From positions 620,001 to 684,000 of the forward strand of contig JAAOOA010000092.1 in the NCBI GenBank assembly GCA_012861695.1: a DNA stretch of 64,000 bases, given 5' to 3'. Position numbers and translations under genes: made by a program. Numbering within the stretch: position 1 is the first letter of the stretch; each line of letters starts with the position of its first letter. The notes below the pieces were generated by a model that was not told the DNA's origin, made no database searches, and saw nothing but the letters and a program-made list of their open reading frames with translations. Shown here piece after piece: positions 37,401 through 52,400 of the stretch. The stretch comes from Trematomus loennbergii (lineage: Eukaryota > Chordata > Actinopteri > Perciformes > Nototheniidae).

Positions 37401-40400
37401 ATTTCAACACCGCCAACATGAAGAAGGTCTTGCCAAAATATTATCAACACATCAGCTGCCCGACGCGCGGGGAACATACTGACCATGTTTATTCCCCTTT
37501 TCGACATGGATATAAGGCTCTCCCTCGCCCTCCCTTCGGCAAATCAGACCACATCTCACTGCTGCTGCGCCTGCTTACAAGCAGAAACTTAAAAGGACAG
37601 ACCAATAACAAGAACAGTACAGCGATGGAGCGAGGAGTCAGATGCAGCACTGCAGGATTGCTTTGCATCTACGGATTGGAGTGTGTTTGAGGACAATAAC
37701 ATCAACACACACACGGACACTGTCATCTGCTACATTGGGAAATGCATCGATGACGTGGTACCGAAGGTTTCTGTACGGACATTCCCAAATCAAAAGCCCT
37801 GGATAAACTGCGATGTGCGCGGCAAACTGAAAGCGCGCACTATCGCGCACAGAGCTGGAGATTTGGAGGAGTACAGGAAGTCTAGGTATGATCTCCGGAG
37901 AGCAATCAGCAATGCAAAGAGACAGTACAAAGAGAAGGTGGAATCTGACTTCAAAGGCTGTAACACCCGGAACATGTGGGCGGGACTAAGAACAATGACA
38001 GACTACAAAGGAGCGCGGGGGGTGCTGCGGGAGTGTCTGCGTGCGCATCTCTCCCAGATGAGCTGAACAGTTTTTTTGCACGCTTTGAGAGCAGCCAGGC
38101 TGTGGAGGTACAGAGGGACCAGGAGCTAGAGCCCTGCCCTTTTGTTTTAGACAGGGCAGATGTGTGTAAATCCTTTAAAAGGGTTAACCCACACAAGGCT
38201 CCTGGACCTGATGGCATCCCTGGCCGTGTTCTCAGGGTGTGTGCAGTTCAGCTGGCAGAGGTGTTCACAGACATCTTCAACAGGTCCCTGCTGCAGTCTG
38301 TAGTCCCCACATGCTTCAAACACTCCACCATCGTTCCTGTCCCCAAAAAGACAATCATCACCTGCCCCAACGACTACCGCCCAGTAGCACTCACCTCATC
38401 ATCAGAAGTGCTTTGAGCGGTTAGTCAAAACCTTCATCACCTCCTCCCTCCCTGACTCTCTGGACCCCCTGCAGTTTGCCTACAGAGCAAACAGGTCCAC
38501 AGACGACGCCATAGCCCTCACCATCCACACTGCCCTCTCACACCTGGACCAGAGGAACACATATGTGAGAATGCTGTTCATCGACTACAGTTCAGCTTTC
38601 AACACCATTGTGCCCTCCAAGCTGGTCATCAAGCTCAGGGACCTCAGGCTCAACAGCGCCTCTGTGACTGGATCCTGAACTTCTTGACGGGCAGACCCCA
38701 GGCAGTGCGGGTGGGAAACATCACATCCTCCACCCTGATCCTCAACACCGGAGCCCCTCAATATGAGTGTGATTTGTGCCAAAGAGCAGATAACTAAGCT
38801 CACTGAGCGGAGAACTGACGTGTCAACGTGCGCCAACGCCTCCATCAATTTTGAATGGGTTGACGTACGATACAGGCGACGTCACGACGTTGTCAGACGT
38901 CACGGCGACGTATCATAGGTGCGCTCAAAGTACGCGCTCACGCGCTCACGTGGCGGCGGCGTAGCTTTGAAAGTGCTATCTAGATACGCGTGTTGATAAC
39001 GTACGTGTACATAAGCGTGTACATAAGCGTGAATGACGTGCGTGTGATAAGCGCGTGAATAACGTACGTCTCGCCTCCGTTAGCATTGTATAGCATTATC
39101 CTATATTATATTTTTCGAATGATTCCGCTCCTACAGTAGTTTGGAGAGTGTTACAGGTACACTTTCTCATCGGCACAGTGTTGGTATCAGAAGAGAGGGG
39201 AATAATAATTAATAATCATTAGTATGAGAATATTTGCTGGTGTTGTACTCGAGACCGGTCTCCAGACCACTTTTTAACGGTATTGGTCTCGGAATCGACT
39301 GCATTTGGTTTCGTATTGTCTCTGTATCGGACCTATAGGACTCGAGATTTTATGTCAAGACCGGTTAAGACCACGGCTGTGGCTGGGATGTGATGAGGAT
39401 CGGGAACCGAAATCCGGTTCCGATTTGGAACAAATAACAATTGTCCGGTACGGGGATTAATAAGAGTTGTGTCTAGCAGCTGTCTCTCTCTCTCTCTGCT
39501 CGGGAACAGCTGATCGCTGCACTGCGATCACCTGTCCCTCCCTCCCTCAAGGTGTGTGTGGGTGTGTGTGTGTCTGTGTCTGTGTGTCTCATTCACTGTC
39601 CCTCAGGTTGTAGCATGTTTCGATTGCCAGTTTGTGGCTTGTATGTCTTGTGAACGCAGCGCTGGCATGATGTGATGTGGCCTGCTGACATGGCCTCTAA
39701 TAAACACACAGGACTAAAATAATACGTGTTTAATTCAGCCCAGATGCGGTGACTGCAGGCCAAATCCATTAATGCGGCATATATTGAAGGTGTTCAAAGT
39801 TGCACCGGTATGAAGCGCAGTGAGAACCACGCACCTGTCAGACCAGACCTTTATATATACAGTCTATGTGTCAGACTGGAATGGGCACATTTAATTTCAG
39901 GAGAATAATGAAGATGTGATGGTTGTTCCACTCTCCGTTTCTCACGAGACCAGCGCGCTGCTGTTTACATTAGTGTGGACTGGACCGACTGAAACTGACG
40001 GCAAGATTAATTATTGTGGAAGGATGGACCCCCATCCTGCAAAAAAAGGCAGCGAAATGTGCTAAAATCACTGATTTATTCAGAACCCCGTATGGTATAG
40101 AATGACGAAGCAGAAAGTAAGTGAGCGAACATTATGAGCCACATTTCTTTCTATATTGTAGCCTGATGTGCACATCGACTGTCAACAAAACAGTTTCTCA
40201 GTCCAATGCTAAGTTAGTATAGGCCCTGTGTGACTGGAGACTATAAGGCTACACAAAACCCAAACATGTCCTTAATGTTACTCAAGGCAAATATATGTAA
40301 TATAACCGTTAGACTGCAGCTAACTGTGGGGCTACAAACCCCTCATACTGTGAACTTGAGATGGTTATGTTGTCTAAAGGGGAGACACTCATTATGGTAT

Positions 40401-43400
40401 TAGCCATGCAAATACAGGGTCAACTAAGTGATAAAATAAGTGTTGCATAATGTATGTTCTTGAATAATGTTATTTCATAATAGTTGTTAATGTAATGATT
40501 ACATATTCTCCTTATTCAGTTCCACTATCAGATGATGCTGATGGTGATGACCCTGAGGGAGAGATGCAGAGCTCAGTGGACAGAACTGGCAGGTACAGAG
40601 GAAACTGTTTCAATAGGCTATGTCTATGAAAACACTGAACAAAGGAAATGTAATGACAACAGTATAAGCAAGCTATGTTCATGTTCTCTCAATAAGTTAC
40701 TATAGTTATTGATCACAGTTTAATCCATTTGAGGTCCACCCCCAAATAAAACATGTTCACATGGAAAGGTTCCCAAATACATATGCACACCTTTTTTTAA
40801 CAATATCCTATGTCCATATGTTTCTATTTAAGTAGTAGATTCAAACTGTAGGGCTATCACTACGGGCAGCAACGTTGTAAATATTGACGATACATCCAGC
40901 AAAACGCCCCCAAACAAAACTGTAGTGGCCTGGCTGGGTGTATAATTCCCGGCCTGACCTATGGTCCCAGTCCGGCCCTGCTGACACATCACACACCCGT
41001 ACACTACACACATTACTGATTAACTGATATCACAATTGAGTTACTCTCTTTAAATAAATATACTGTAATTGGAAAATAATCATGTGTGGTGTCCTTGTTT
41101 TGTCCGTCCTTGAGCCAGGGCTCCCTATTGTTGTATAGGTTAATGGTGTGTGTAACACAAACATAATAAATCATTGGATAGTGTTATATAATAGAAATAA
41201 AGTAATGTATTAAGACTCAGTGCGAGTTATTACTTTCTTCCTTTACTTGGCATTCTTCAAAATACACAGACATTGCAGCACATCGTTTCACGTCTTTGTA
41301 CTTTCTCAGCATTAAAGTGCAATGTGTTGGCGAACCTTTGTTTCCTCCTGACAGCTCACTTAAAGGTATATTCAATTCAATTCAATAGCTTTATTAGCAT
41401 GACCTCAGTTACATATAGTATTGCCAAAGCTCTGTATAGTTGCAACATCTATACAAATATATATATATACAATATATATACTCCCCCTTGTGGCCAAAGG
41501 GGGACACAACTCTTGTCTTCAGAAGTATGCTTGAGTGCAGCAAAATGTAGCACAGTGACTATTTTGTCAACTAAACATCATAAAACAATACATATTTTAG
41601 TAAACGGGACATTATAATCTCCACACATTAACTCTATATTTGCCTCTGCCATGGTGCTGAAATGAAATAAATAAACAATATATAGGGGTTGCCTCTTCTC
41701 TGAACTTCTCATTCCAGAATTGGAGGACATTTCATGTCCCCCATATAAAAAATCTAATAATCCATGCCCAAAAAGCTAAGACATGCACTTGTTGTGTTAA
41801 ATATACTTGTCTTGAGACAAGATGCATATAAAGTTGTAGAAAAAGTGGTTTCAAAATATTATTTAAAATATCAAATAGCTCTCGAACACCCCCTAAAATT
41901 GCCCTTTTCTCTTGTCCCAGCTTCTTGGTGACCAACTTGCATGTCAAATATAACATTTAAAATAGGGTTTTTATTTACTTTTTTGGTATTATTCTATTGA
42001 TATATGTGTCTTGTAATGGTAAAATCAATTTGTTAAATCATAAACACATTTTAAATAACAGTAATTTTGCACAGAAGGTGTGTCCCTCAACATGCGCGCA
42101 ACCCTGTTACCGAAACCTTTTTAGCTTGGCAGAGGAAGTGAAAAAACTGTTTGTCGCATGACACAGTGGAAAGGACATCAGCAAGCCATGTGCTACTACC
42201 ATGGGTAGACCAAAACTAAGTCCTCTCTTTTATTTGTAATATATTTCCAATCTTGTCACTCTTGAAGGAGTGTGGCACTCATACAAACGCAACCCTGTTA
42301 CTCAAATTATGAGACTAAAACAAATTAATTTCAAATGTATCTTTCTTTAGTTAAATATCTAAGTGTGTCCATTCCTTGACAATAGCATTACATTGTGCAG
42401 CTAGCATTAATTCCTGAGGTAAAAGCTAAAATTAGCATTGATTTTCAACCCTGTTACTATAATTAGAGTAACAGGGTTAATTCTTCATTGGAAAATATAC
42501 ATTTGATGCCTTAGCTGGGCAAATCACTTTTTTTGATGGTTTATTATCTGTTTTTCCTAAATACATAACAAAAAATAATAAAATGAAAGGTTCATTTTTC
42601 AAAAATGTTGGTGTCTAAATTGTCCTCCAATTCTGGAATGACCCGTATACTGCATCCCTCCAAATCAAATAAACCATAAACAAATACATAAAGTCGTGTT
42701 CACTGCAGCGATCTATTTCACACACAAAACTATATGAAAACTTGGTGATATACAGTTTTCTCCTGGAGACCAAGGGAAGACAGGCTTCTCCTGTTTTTTC
42801 AGCCTTTGTTATCATTTTGATAATTAAAAATATATATTCTTGTCTGTGGTTGTTTTTTGCATTCAGGGCATACAAGAGGTGTAACATTATTTTAATACCA
42901 AAACTATATTGAAATAGATTCTAGCTTGAACAGCAACGTAGCTGTAACATTACTGGGTTATTTGGTGATAACTAAGTAAAGTAACTTCAGACGCAGACGT
43001 CACGTAGCTTCTCAGACGAGAGGGGTGGCGACGAGAGTGTCACGTTACTTCTCTCACGGCATAGTTCACGGCATGGTAGGCGACGACCGACACGATTGTC
43101 TGCTCAGTGAGTTCGCTCTTTGGCACAAATCACACCTCATACCTCAAGGCTGCGTGCTCAGCCCTCTCCTCTACTCCCTGTTCACACACGACTGCGTGGC
43201 CACACACAGCTCCAACACCATGGTGAAGTTTGCTGACGACACGACCGCCATCGGCCAGATCACAGACGGCGACGAGATGGCGTACGAGAGGAGGTCGAAA
43301 ACCTGACATCTTGGTGCCAGGATAACAACCTCCATCTCAACATCAGCAAAACCAAGGAGCTGATTGTGGATTACAGGAAGCAGCAGGGAGAGGGACACGC

Positions 43401-46400
43401 CCCCATCGCCATCAATGGGACTACGGTGGAGAGAGTCAGCAGCTACAGGTTCCTCTGTGTCCACATCACTGAGGACCTGACATGGACTCTTCACACCACC
43501 ACCATCACCAAGAAAGCTTGACAGCGGCTCTTCTTCCTCCGCAGGCTGAGGAGGTTCAACATGGACTCCAGGATACTCTGCAACTTCTACAGGTGCACCG
43601 TATAGAGGATCCTGACCTTCTACAGGTGCACCATAGAGAGGATTCTGACCTTCTACAGGTGCACCATAGAGAGCATCCTGACCTTCTACAGGTGCACCGT
43701 AGAGAGGATCCTGACCTTCTACAGGTGCACCATAGAGAGCGTCCTGACCTTCTACAGGTGCACCATAGAGAGCATCCTGACCTTCTACAGGTGCCCGTAG
43801 AGAGGGTCCTGACCTTCTACAGGTGCACCATAGAGAGGATCCTGACCTTCTACAGGTGCACCATAGAGAGCATCCTGACCTTCTACAGGTGCACCATAGA
43901 GAGCATCCTGACCTTCTACAGGTGCACCATAGAGAGTATCCTGACCTTCTACAGGTGCACCATAGAGAGCATCCTGACCTTCTACAGGTGCACCATAGAG
44001 AGGGTCCTGACCTTCTACAGGTGCACCATAGAGAGGGTCCTGACCTTCTACAGGTGCACCATAGAGAGCATCCTGACCTTCTACAGGTGCACCATAGAGA
44101 GGATCCTGACCTTCTACAGGTGCACCATAGAGAGCATCCTGACCTTCTACAGGTGCACCATAGAGAGGATCCTGACCTTCTACAGGTGCACCATAGAGAG
44201 GATCCTGACCTTCTACAGGTGCACCATAGAGAGCATCCTGACCTTCTACAGGTGCACCATAGAGAGCATCCTGACCTTCTACAGGTGCACCATAGAGAGG
44301 ATCCTGACCTTCTACAGGTGCACCATAGAGAGGATCCTGACCTTCTACAGGTGCACCATAGAGAGCATCCTGACCTTCTACAGGTGCACCATAGAGAGCA
44401 TCCTGACCTTCTACAGGTGCACCATAGAGAGCATCCTGACCTTCTTCAGGTGCACCATAGAGAGCATCCTGACTGGCTGCATCACGGCCTGGTACGGCAG
44501 CTGCACCGCCCTCAATCGTAAGGCTTTACAGAGGGTGTGAAAACTGCACAGAACATCACCAGGACGGAGCTGCCATCCATGGAGGACCTTTACTCCTAGC
44601 GGCTCAGGAAGAAAGCCCTCAGGATTATAAAAGACCCCCATCACCCCAGCCACAAACTGTTCAGTCTGCTGCCGCTGGCTGCGTTACCACAGCATCCTGA
44701 CTAAAACCACAGATTCAGAGACAGTTTCATCCCACAGGCAATAAGACTGTTAAACACCTGAACTGTTGAAACAACATCCATAACATTCTGCTACTTGTAA
44801 TTATATCTATTTATCTAATATATCATTCAAATAGCTTGCATATAGACTCTTATTTCACTATTTCACTTTTTTTTTAAACTATTCCTTTTTTTTGCAGTTA
44901 CTTTGAATATTTACTTGCACTATATTTTTCTGTCATAAATACTCTGTAGCTATGGTTGTATGAAAAATAAAGATAAAAAGAACCGTGTGCAAAATGCTAC
45001 TCCTTCCACATACTTTCAGCTAGAGACTTTCTAACTTTAAAATGCTCACAAGACATTCAGCTATTAAACTTGTATTCAGACTTTTGATATCTTTTAAAGT
45101 TTTTAACTTATCAGTTTAAGTTTTGGTACATTTTCAGGCTGTTTTAGATTTGATAATGGGACGGCTATGGGACATCATCACTTAGTGATGGTCTTTAAAA
45201 TCTTCTGAAAAAATATTTTAAAACTGCTCTCAAATCCAAAATATACACTCTATTCAAATAATTTTAAGATTTAAGGAGCAAAATTATTGTGGCTTGCCTC
45301 GATGCCTTCATTTTATCAAACTGACCCACCATGCTTCCCATGTTAAATTTGTCCGGATCTTTCTTCAGACCAGAAAGAAGTCAACTTAGGCAAACTGCTG
45401 CCACCATTACCTGCTCAAGGTCAGGTCATTTTTTTTGATAGGAGCCATAGTTTTTCAACAGGAGGCAAAATTGTCAGATATAATCCTCAATGCATTCTTA
45501 ATGGGACTCAGTGCTGCAGTTGGAAACTGTAGTGTTGCTGGGCAGATTGGGGCCACACTGAGTCTGAGTGACATCATCTAATCAGAGCAGACACGCCCAC
45601 AGACAGACTGGTATACGCACACACACCACACTGGATGTCTATACTACATATGTTGACTGACTGACTGACTTACATAATAAATACATAATAAACACTTACA
45701 TAATAAATAACCTCCCATATATTGACATCAGACATCTAATTTTGTCAGCATAGACAGGTCTTTTCTGTGTTAGAGTTTTTACTTGCTACAGGGTGTACTT
45801 TGAGGGTTTGTGACTTGACATGCAAAAAACCTTCATAACACACAAGGGGACGGGTAATAACCGGAAAAGCATGACATGGCCCTTAATACTCAACACAAGA
45901 GTGGAGGAACAAGGTCAGCTAGTTGAATGTATTTATAACTTGTGATTGACCTAGGGATTAGCCAAAATAAAACATCCTAACCTGTAGGACACGTGTTGGT
46001 CCGTCTGGTAGCACCTGGACTGACAGCACACCAGAACCCGGCCTCATCTTCTGGTTGATGAACTGCTGCTCGGGGCCAGGAGCCTGCAGCCCTGAGTCTG
46101 GTCCCAGCACCACCTCTGCTCCATCATACAAACCTGACAGCCCACCCTTCACCTGAAGAACAAATTAAACATCAACTAAAATCACAGACATCAGTCTCAG
46201 AACTCTGAACCTCAAAGCAAAGAGGAGAGCAATTCATAGACTCAGAATGAGTTATTCTGAGTTTCAGGGACTCTTCAGTGATTTATGCCTTTACTGGGAA
46301 CTAAGTACTTATTAAAGCTACCATTGCAGTACAGTGAAGGTGCTTTACATTGAGTTAGAGAAGTAACATACTTCAGGAATTTTCATATGTTCACATCGTA

Positions 46401-49400
46401 ATAAATGTAGCAGTGAGCCCAATCATTTTGGGGGACTGCGCAGCCCCTACATTGCTTTGTGGGAAAGTGTGCCCCTGGTGTTTTACCCGTGAATCAAAGA
46501 GTGGCTCAGTCTGGAGGGACTTGGCCTTGGAACCGAAGGCTCGCTTGTTCACGTCCCGATCGGACAAAAAAAAAACGAGCGTGGACTGATAGCTGGAGAG
46601 GTTCACCTCCTAAGCAACTGCTACCTGGCGCCTGCATGTGTGCACCTATATACCTGTGTGTATTTGTAATGTGTGTGTATTAAAAAAAAACTGCATGTGT
46701 GTATTTGTACTCCGTGTATAAAACAGAGTGGAAAACTGAATTTCACCATAGGGGGTTTAATAAAGTTTAATCTTCTTCTTCTTCTATTTTCATGCATCAA
46801 ATTCCAAACCAAAGACATATAAACACAGCTTGGTGTTCCCACCTGCACCACCAGCCGGGGAAGGCCGCAGGTCAGCATGCCTGAGCTGAAGAACCAGGTC
46901 TGGGTGGTGCTGCGGCGAGAGTCTGGCCTCCTCAGCATCAGCGGCTCGAAACTGGGAGAGAAAAGACAGGATGGGAGTGTTCACTGATACATTTCCTCAC
47001 AGTTTATGGTAAATGGTCAATGAGAGACACATCTGCTGTGCTGATCCCACAGTACACACCCGTTGTCACTAACAGCTGCCAGCCTGCGATGTCCAGCACC
47101 AAAGAGGAGTCCAGGGGGCGGGGCTGTGCAGGCTTGCTCTGCGGGGGGGACGAGCCCTCATGGCACAGCATGCCGGTCCCCGTCATCCTCCACAGCTGAG
47201 AGCGCTTCCCTGGCTCCTGTACAGCCATCACAGTTACAACAGTGCTTGTGTTTAAATCGTTACTTTGTGTTACTTTCTTCATGGGCTGCAACTGGGGGAG
47301 AACTTGATTACCGGATTCCTCTCACTAATGCTTACCCAGAGCTGCACATGCACAATGACATCACAGCATACACACACTGTGTGTTTATTGGGACTGATCC
47401 ATGGCAGACAAAAAAGTGTAACCCTAATCAACCCGGGATCACAACCACATTAGTCTGTGAGTGAATGATTACTTGTCACGCCTTGCTCATCGGCACTTGG
47501 ATTCTCTGTATTAGTTCTCCCTCTAAACTTGCATGCTGTTTTCCCCCTCACCCTCACCCTCACCCTCACCCTGACCTGACCCTGACCCTAGCCTGTGCAG
47601 TGTGGGTCACCTGACATGAAAACAGTACCTTCTTTTCAGATGACCCTTTGAGTCTTAGTGTCCACGTCGAGGACCAGTTCAGCACAGCTCACCAGACGCT
47701 TCTTCCCAACAGGCCTCTTCTCCACTTTCCTGCAACAACACGATGATGCCTTTAAACGTTTTAATATAGAGAAACATAAAGATATATGGTGATGTCATTA
47801 GTCAGCCAGGTCATACGGTGAGAAGGTGTGCGTGGCAGCGATGTAGATGAAGTTCTCGTAGTAAAGCTTGTTGTACTCTCTGAAGAAGTTCATGTCTGCA
47901 GTGACCTCTGAGGATCCCGCCCCCTTCACGGTCAGAGTGAGGTAGGGGGGCAGGTGGGCTCGTCACAGGCGTAGTCCAGCACGCAGTCCGCCTTCACCTC
48001 AGTGTGCAGGCGGACGTCCGCCACACCATGCTGCCAGCACTGGATTGGAACCTGAAGGGATGAAACAACGAAATCTGTTCAATTTACTTATTAAAAAGGG
48101 GATAGACCCAATAACCACTGCCAAGATGTTTCATTCCTGGAATCGCATGCCTCTAACAATCAATTCATAGTATGTCCTACTGACTTTTGCATGTGTAAAG
48201 TTGCATAAACACCATGTTTATCATGTTTCAATTTGTTTGGGACCAGAGGCATGCGGGAGACAAAAAAACACTCAAGCATGTGACGCTGCTAACCTGGAGG
48301 CCCCTTGTTTGTTACTTAATAATGAAACATAAAATTGGTCTTAAAATGGTCAGGAGTAGAGCTCGTAGAGTTCATGCTACTTAAGCTGTCTGCACAATGG
48401 CTACTTCAGAGATGTTGTCGATGCGGAAAGGTGGAGGCAGCTGGTCCGTGTCAGAGAAGGAGATCTGGTACGTGGCCCCCTCAGGGTGATCTCTGTCCGC
48501 AGGAAGAAACAGCTTCCCAGTGTGTCCCTGTTCAAAACAACATCCACTTCAAATTCTTCATTTCAATTTCCACACAACCTGAGATGGTGGATATATATAT
48601 ATTTTTATTAAATCTGTGTGTTCTGGAGAGTGTATATGTAGCTCACCTCATGTTGACGTGAAAGGACTTTGGTTTGTTGACCTCGAAGCCTCCTGACCAG
48701 GTGCAGTTGGGGGTGTCCATGAGGCGCACACACAGCAGCTGGTCGTAGTCATTGCGTGGCCAGTGGAAGACAACGCTGGAGCCCGGCAGGGTGGAGATGT
48801 AACCCTCTGGGTTAGCCGTACCCTAAAACAAAAGTATTCTTCAATGACTCCTGTCATACTGGACCCACTGTCCCCCTTGTAGGAGAAACTGGAGGAAGGC
48901 ATGGGCTGTGTATAACAGTTGGATGAAGCCACCATGACTTCACCTATCGCTTTGTGGATTTCTTTAACTTTCTGCATTTTGGCAGTGGCCATCTTGTATT
49001 TTTACAACAAGAAGTGTATCTCACTCTCTCTCACTCACTGTGTGAGGTGTGAGCATTTACCACTAAGCTACCTGAACCTTCTTTGTGGATTTATTCCTCA
49101 CCTTTCCTCTTGCAAACTCTCTCTGAGCGAAGGCCAGTTTGTGTGTAGAGCGGTTGTCCAGGAGGTAGCGCGGGGCAAAAGTCACTATGTGTGTGTCCCT
49201 GTAGCGTCCTTTTCCTTTCCGCACATTGATGCCTGTGTGGATCAGACAGGGAACATTGAATGCCCGACAGACATTTGTATTGCTCATGTGACAACTGAGA
49301 CATTTGGCAATATACAAACTTGCCTATGTTATAGATGAGGCCAGGCCTGTTCCCGTGCTGGATGACCTTTACTGCCCTGACTCCACTGCCTCCGTCCAGG

Positions 49401-52400
49401 GAGAAGCCCTGGCACCAGCCTGGAACTCCGTCTGGGTGGATCCCTTTACCGATCCGCATTGTGCACCTGTGATCAAGATAAGACGGGGAGACTGGAATTA
49501 CTGCCTGGTGGTTATAATGTATGTCTCCGCAGGTCACTCCAGTTTACTTCTATTGTCATCACATATTTTATCCTATCAATATATCTGTGTAAATTGTAAA
49601 TCATTTGAATATGAATTCTTGAGTTATGGTTAAAACACATGTTTTGTGAGGTCACAGTGAAATTCATGACTCATTCATCTTGAGTCAAATTGGATGTTGC
49701 TCCTTGAGAAATTGCCTTATAGGAAGTGGCCTGACAACCTGAAACATACAGTACTGCCTCTGGCCACTGAACCGTACACACAGAATGTAGGGATGTAAGG
49801 AGAATTTAGAGCAGCTCATCCAACAATCACTAAGTTAGGGATTCTCTCAGTGCACATGCCGAAGGATGTCTGTCACTACCTCAGGCAGCAGGCAGTTCAG
49901 ACCCTGTGCTCAGCCCTGTCTCTGACACACACTTACATCGCAGGCTGCTCCTTGTCAGTGTAGCAGAACAGCAGTGGGCTGAGGCTCCGGGCCAGCTCGT
50001 GCTCCTCAAACTGGCCTGCAGCATCAGCTTTGCCGTTGTCCTGACGGAAAATTAACGGCAGGCCTAAGGAAGGAAAACAGTTTGAGGGAATGATAACAGA
50101 GACGCTTGTTCTTTAAGCAATGGCTGGTTTGTTTTGTAAAATGTAAAACTGTAGTTTATATTGGTAATGAAACATTACCAGTCTTGTTGATAAGCCAGTA
50201 GGGGCAGAGATCAGGATCTTCAGAGCCCCCTGTGCTCGCAGGATGATGCGGATGGTGAGGCAGAGCAGATGTTTGTTGGTGTCATACAGCCTCATGCGCA
50301 CCACATAGTTCTGAGTGCCAGGGGGAATGAGCAGCTCTTTGCACACAGGGAAGCTCTCCAGCAGGACTCCTGAAGGAGAGACATGAACAGCAGTGTTCAA
50401 CAGAGTGAAAAGGTATAATTATTTGCAATATATATATATACACACCGCTTTATAATAAAAAAAATACTGGCCGCTAACTCTTAGACGATTCAAATTCTGA
50501 AAAAATCTAGATGTGTATTTTAGTAAATAGTAATTTGTGTTTTTTTCCATTTCTATCTTTAATATTTTATGCATGCCTCTTAATTAATATTTTGCTAATT
50601 TTGGCTCTTCACTTTTGCTGTAACAATGTCAATTTCCCCTCTGTGGGACAAATCAAATAAAGGTATTATGATTCTAAAGGAGGCAAAAACAGCCAGTGAC
50701 TGACTACAGGGCGGGCGCTGACCTAGCTCCATGTTCTGAGAGTGTCGGCAGGGTGAAGCACTGCCTCTTTCCCGGCTTCAGGGAGCCTCTGATGGATGTT
50801 CCCTTGATGAAGTAGTTGAGGTCACAGGGCAACAGGTTGGCCAGCACCATGGTGGGCAGCAGGTAGATGGTGTGGCCTGGCTGTCGATAGATCTCCTTTG
50901 CACTGCCAGCAACCCTCTTGGCCGGCTGCTGCTCCGGATAGTTCTCCTTTTTGAGACCACACAAAATCTGCGAGATGCAGAGAAATTAGGCAAACAGTGC
51001 CATGAAGACAAAACCAGAGAACAACATGGGACTGACTGTACACACCTGAAGTCACGCTTGAGGCTGTCGTCAAAGTCTGCTGACTGACAGTCCCTCTTAC
51101 TGCTGCTGATCTCCCGGGCCGCTCCACGCTGGTCCAGTGGATGGGAACCTTACAGAAGAACACGCCCAGGCCTTTGGGCCGGGCCTGCAGACGCCAGGAC
51201 GTGAGGTGGAGGGGCACCGCCAATGCCTGGCTGGGAGGATAGGAGGCAGCACCACTGGCTCTGGAAACACAGGGACACAGCTGGTTGCATTAATGTGACC
51301 CACATGGTAAAAACATGAATTCGCAAGATTAACAAGAAAAAGTAAAAAATAAAGAACTCTGTGTGATAAAGTGCAATAAAGTGCCCTAGTTGTGAATGGT
51401 AAAAGAGAGAGTTTACTGTCAGGGGCAGAGGGGCTGTCCAGGCGGACCTCCATAGGAACATCCAGCCGGTTCTTCACCATGAGGGACGAGCGGACAGTGA
51501 TCACCTTCCTGGCACTGCCCTCCATGGTGATGGAGAACACCACTCTGACCGGAGGCAGGGCAGAGAACTGGGGGATGGGGGGTCACACAGATAAAGTCAC
51601 TGTCAGGGTTAAATTCATACGGAGCTTCAGTGGGGATCCAACTAATGAAGCCATCTTACACTCAACCAGGCGTCTGCATGAGTTATTATTATTACTGGGG
51701 ACATTCTGTTTTCATTCATTGTACTAATATCAATGTGATGGTAATAAGTGCTCAGGTATTAGGTAATAAGCTCCTTAAGCTGCTTAATAACATTGTTATT
51801 GTTAGTTATTTTTGACTGTATAAGTGTTAGTAACAGTCTTATAAACAGTGTTTGGGTAGATTTAAAGCATTGATAAGCATATATAATCCTTGAGTTCTAA
51901 TACATTAAAAAGCTTTACATTACATTGATCAACAAACTTACCTTTTTTATTCGCTGTTTCACCTTTACTAAGCTGTTAGTTTCATTATTCAGATTATAGG
52001 AGTGTTTTGGTTTGATGGTGTAAGGTGAGCATCACAGCTGCTTACAGATTAGTGTAAATGGTATTTTTCTTTTTGAACCAAACGTACTCAGCACGACAGG
52101 GTCAACAATGCTCTCTCAGAGCCCCGGACAGTCAGTACGGGGGCCCCTCAACGACTGCACTAGAATCCACCCAAGAACCATATAATCAAATTCTCCGATG
52201 ATACAGCCATCCTTGGCTTAATGCACAAAGGCTTACCACTCTGAATAGAGAGATGTGTGCAATGGTGTGATTCTAACCATCTTGTGCTGAATGTGAAGAA
52301 GACTGAGGAGATGGAGTGGGACCCAAAGGCAGTGGATGAACTTAGGCCGGTGGTTATCCACAATGAACCCATAGCTCAGGTCCGCTCCTATAAGTACCTT

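Larger units (their letters stand above)
38762..43141. mobile_element. 4.4-kb DNA element K with 6-bp target duplication
   Basis: Inverted ends TATGAG(G)TGTGATTTGTGCC, AAAGAGC close behind and CTCACTGAGC further in on both sides; flanks CCTCAA at 38756-38761 and 43142-43147. Excision of the element and one copy restores [10 protein letters not shown] in the host LINE. No transposase recognised. Carries a hAT end at 40980. Superfamily unknown; IS3EU-like is one possibility because of the 6-bp duplication. Confidence 0.8.
36905..44981 (+). mobile_element. L2/Rex-like LINE, interrupted
   Basis: Endonuclease part [35 protein letters not shown], then [56 protein letters not shown] | [19 protein letters not shown] (FADD 43229-43240), [15 protein letters not shown], and a 3' part [24 protein letters not shown]. 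Split by an insertion at 38762-43141; a 33-bp array expands its ORF at 43577-44470. AT-rich tail to about 44981. Several frameshifts, so inactive. Confidence 0.88.

Noticed and set aside
43482..44540. 352-codon ORF as a host repeat protein
   Set aside because: It is LINE RT coding sequence with an expanded 33-bp unit.
47545..47585. Interstitial telomeric repeat
   Set aside because: Units are CCCTCA and CCTGACC, not CCCTAA.
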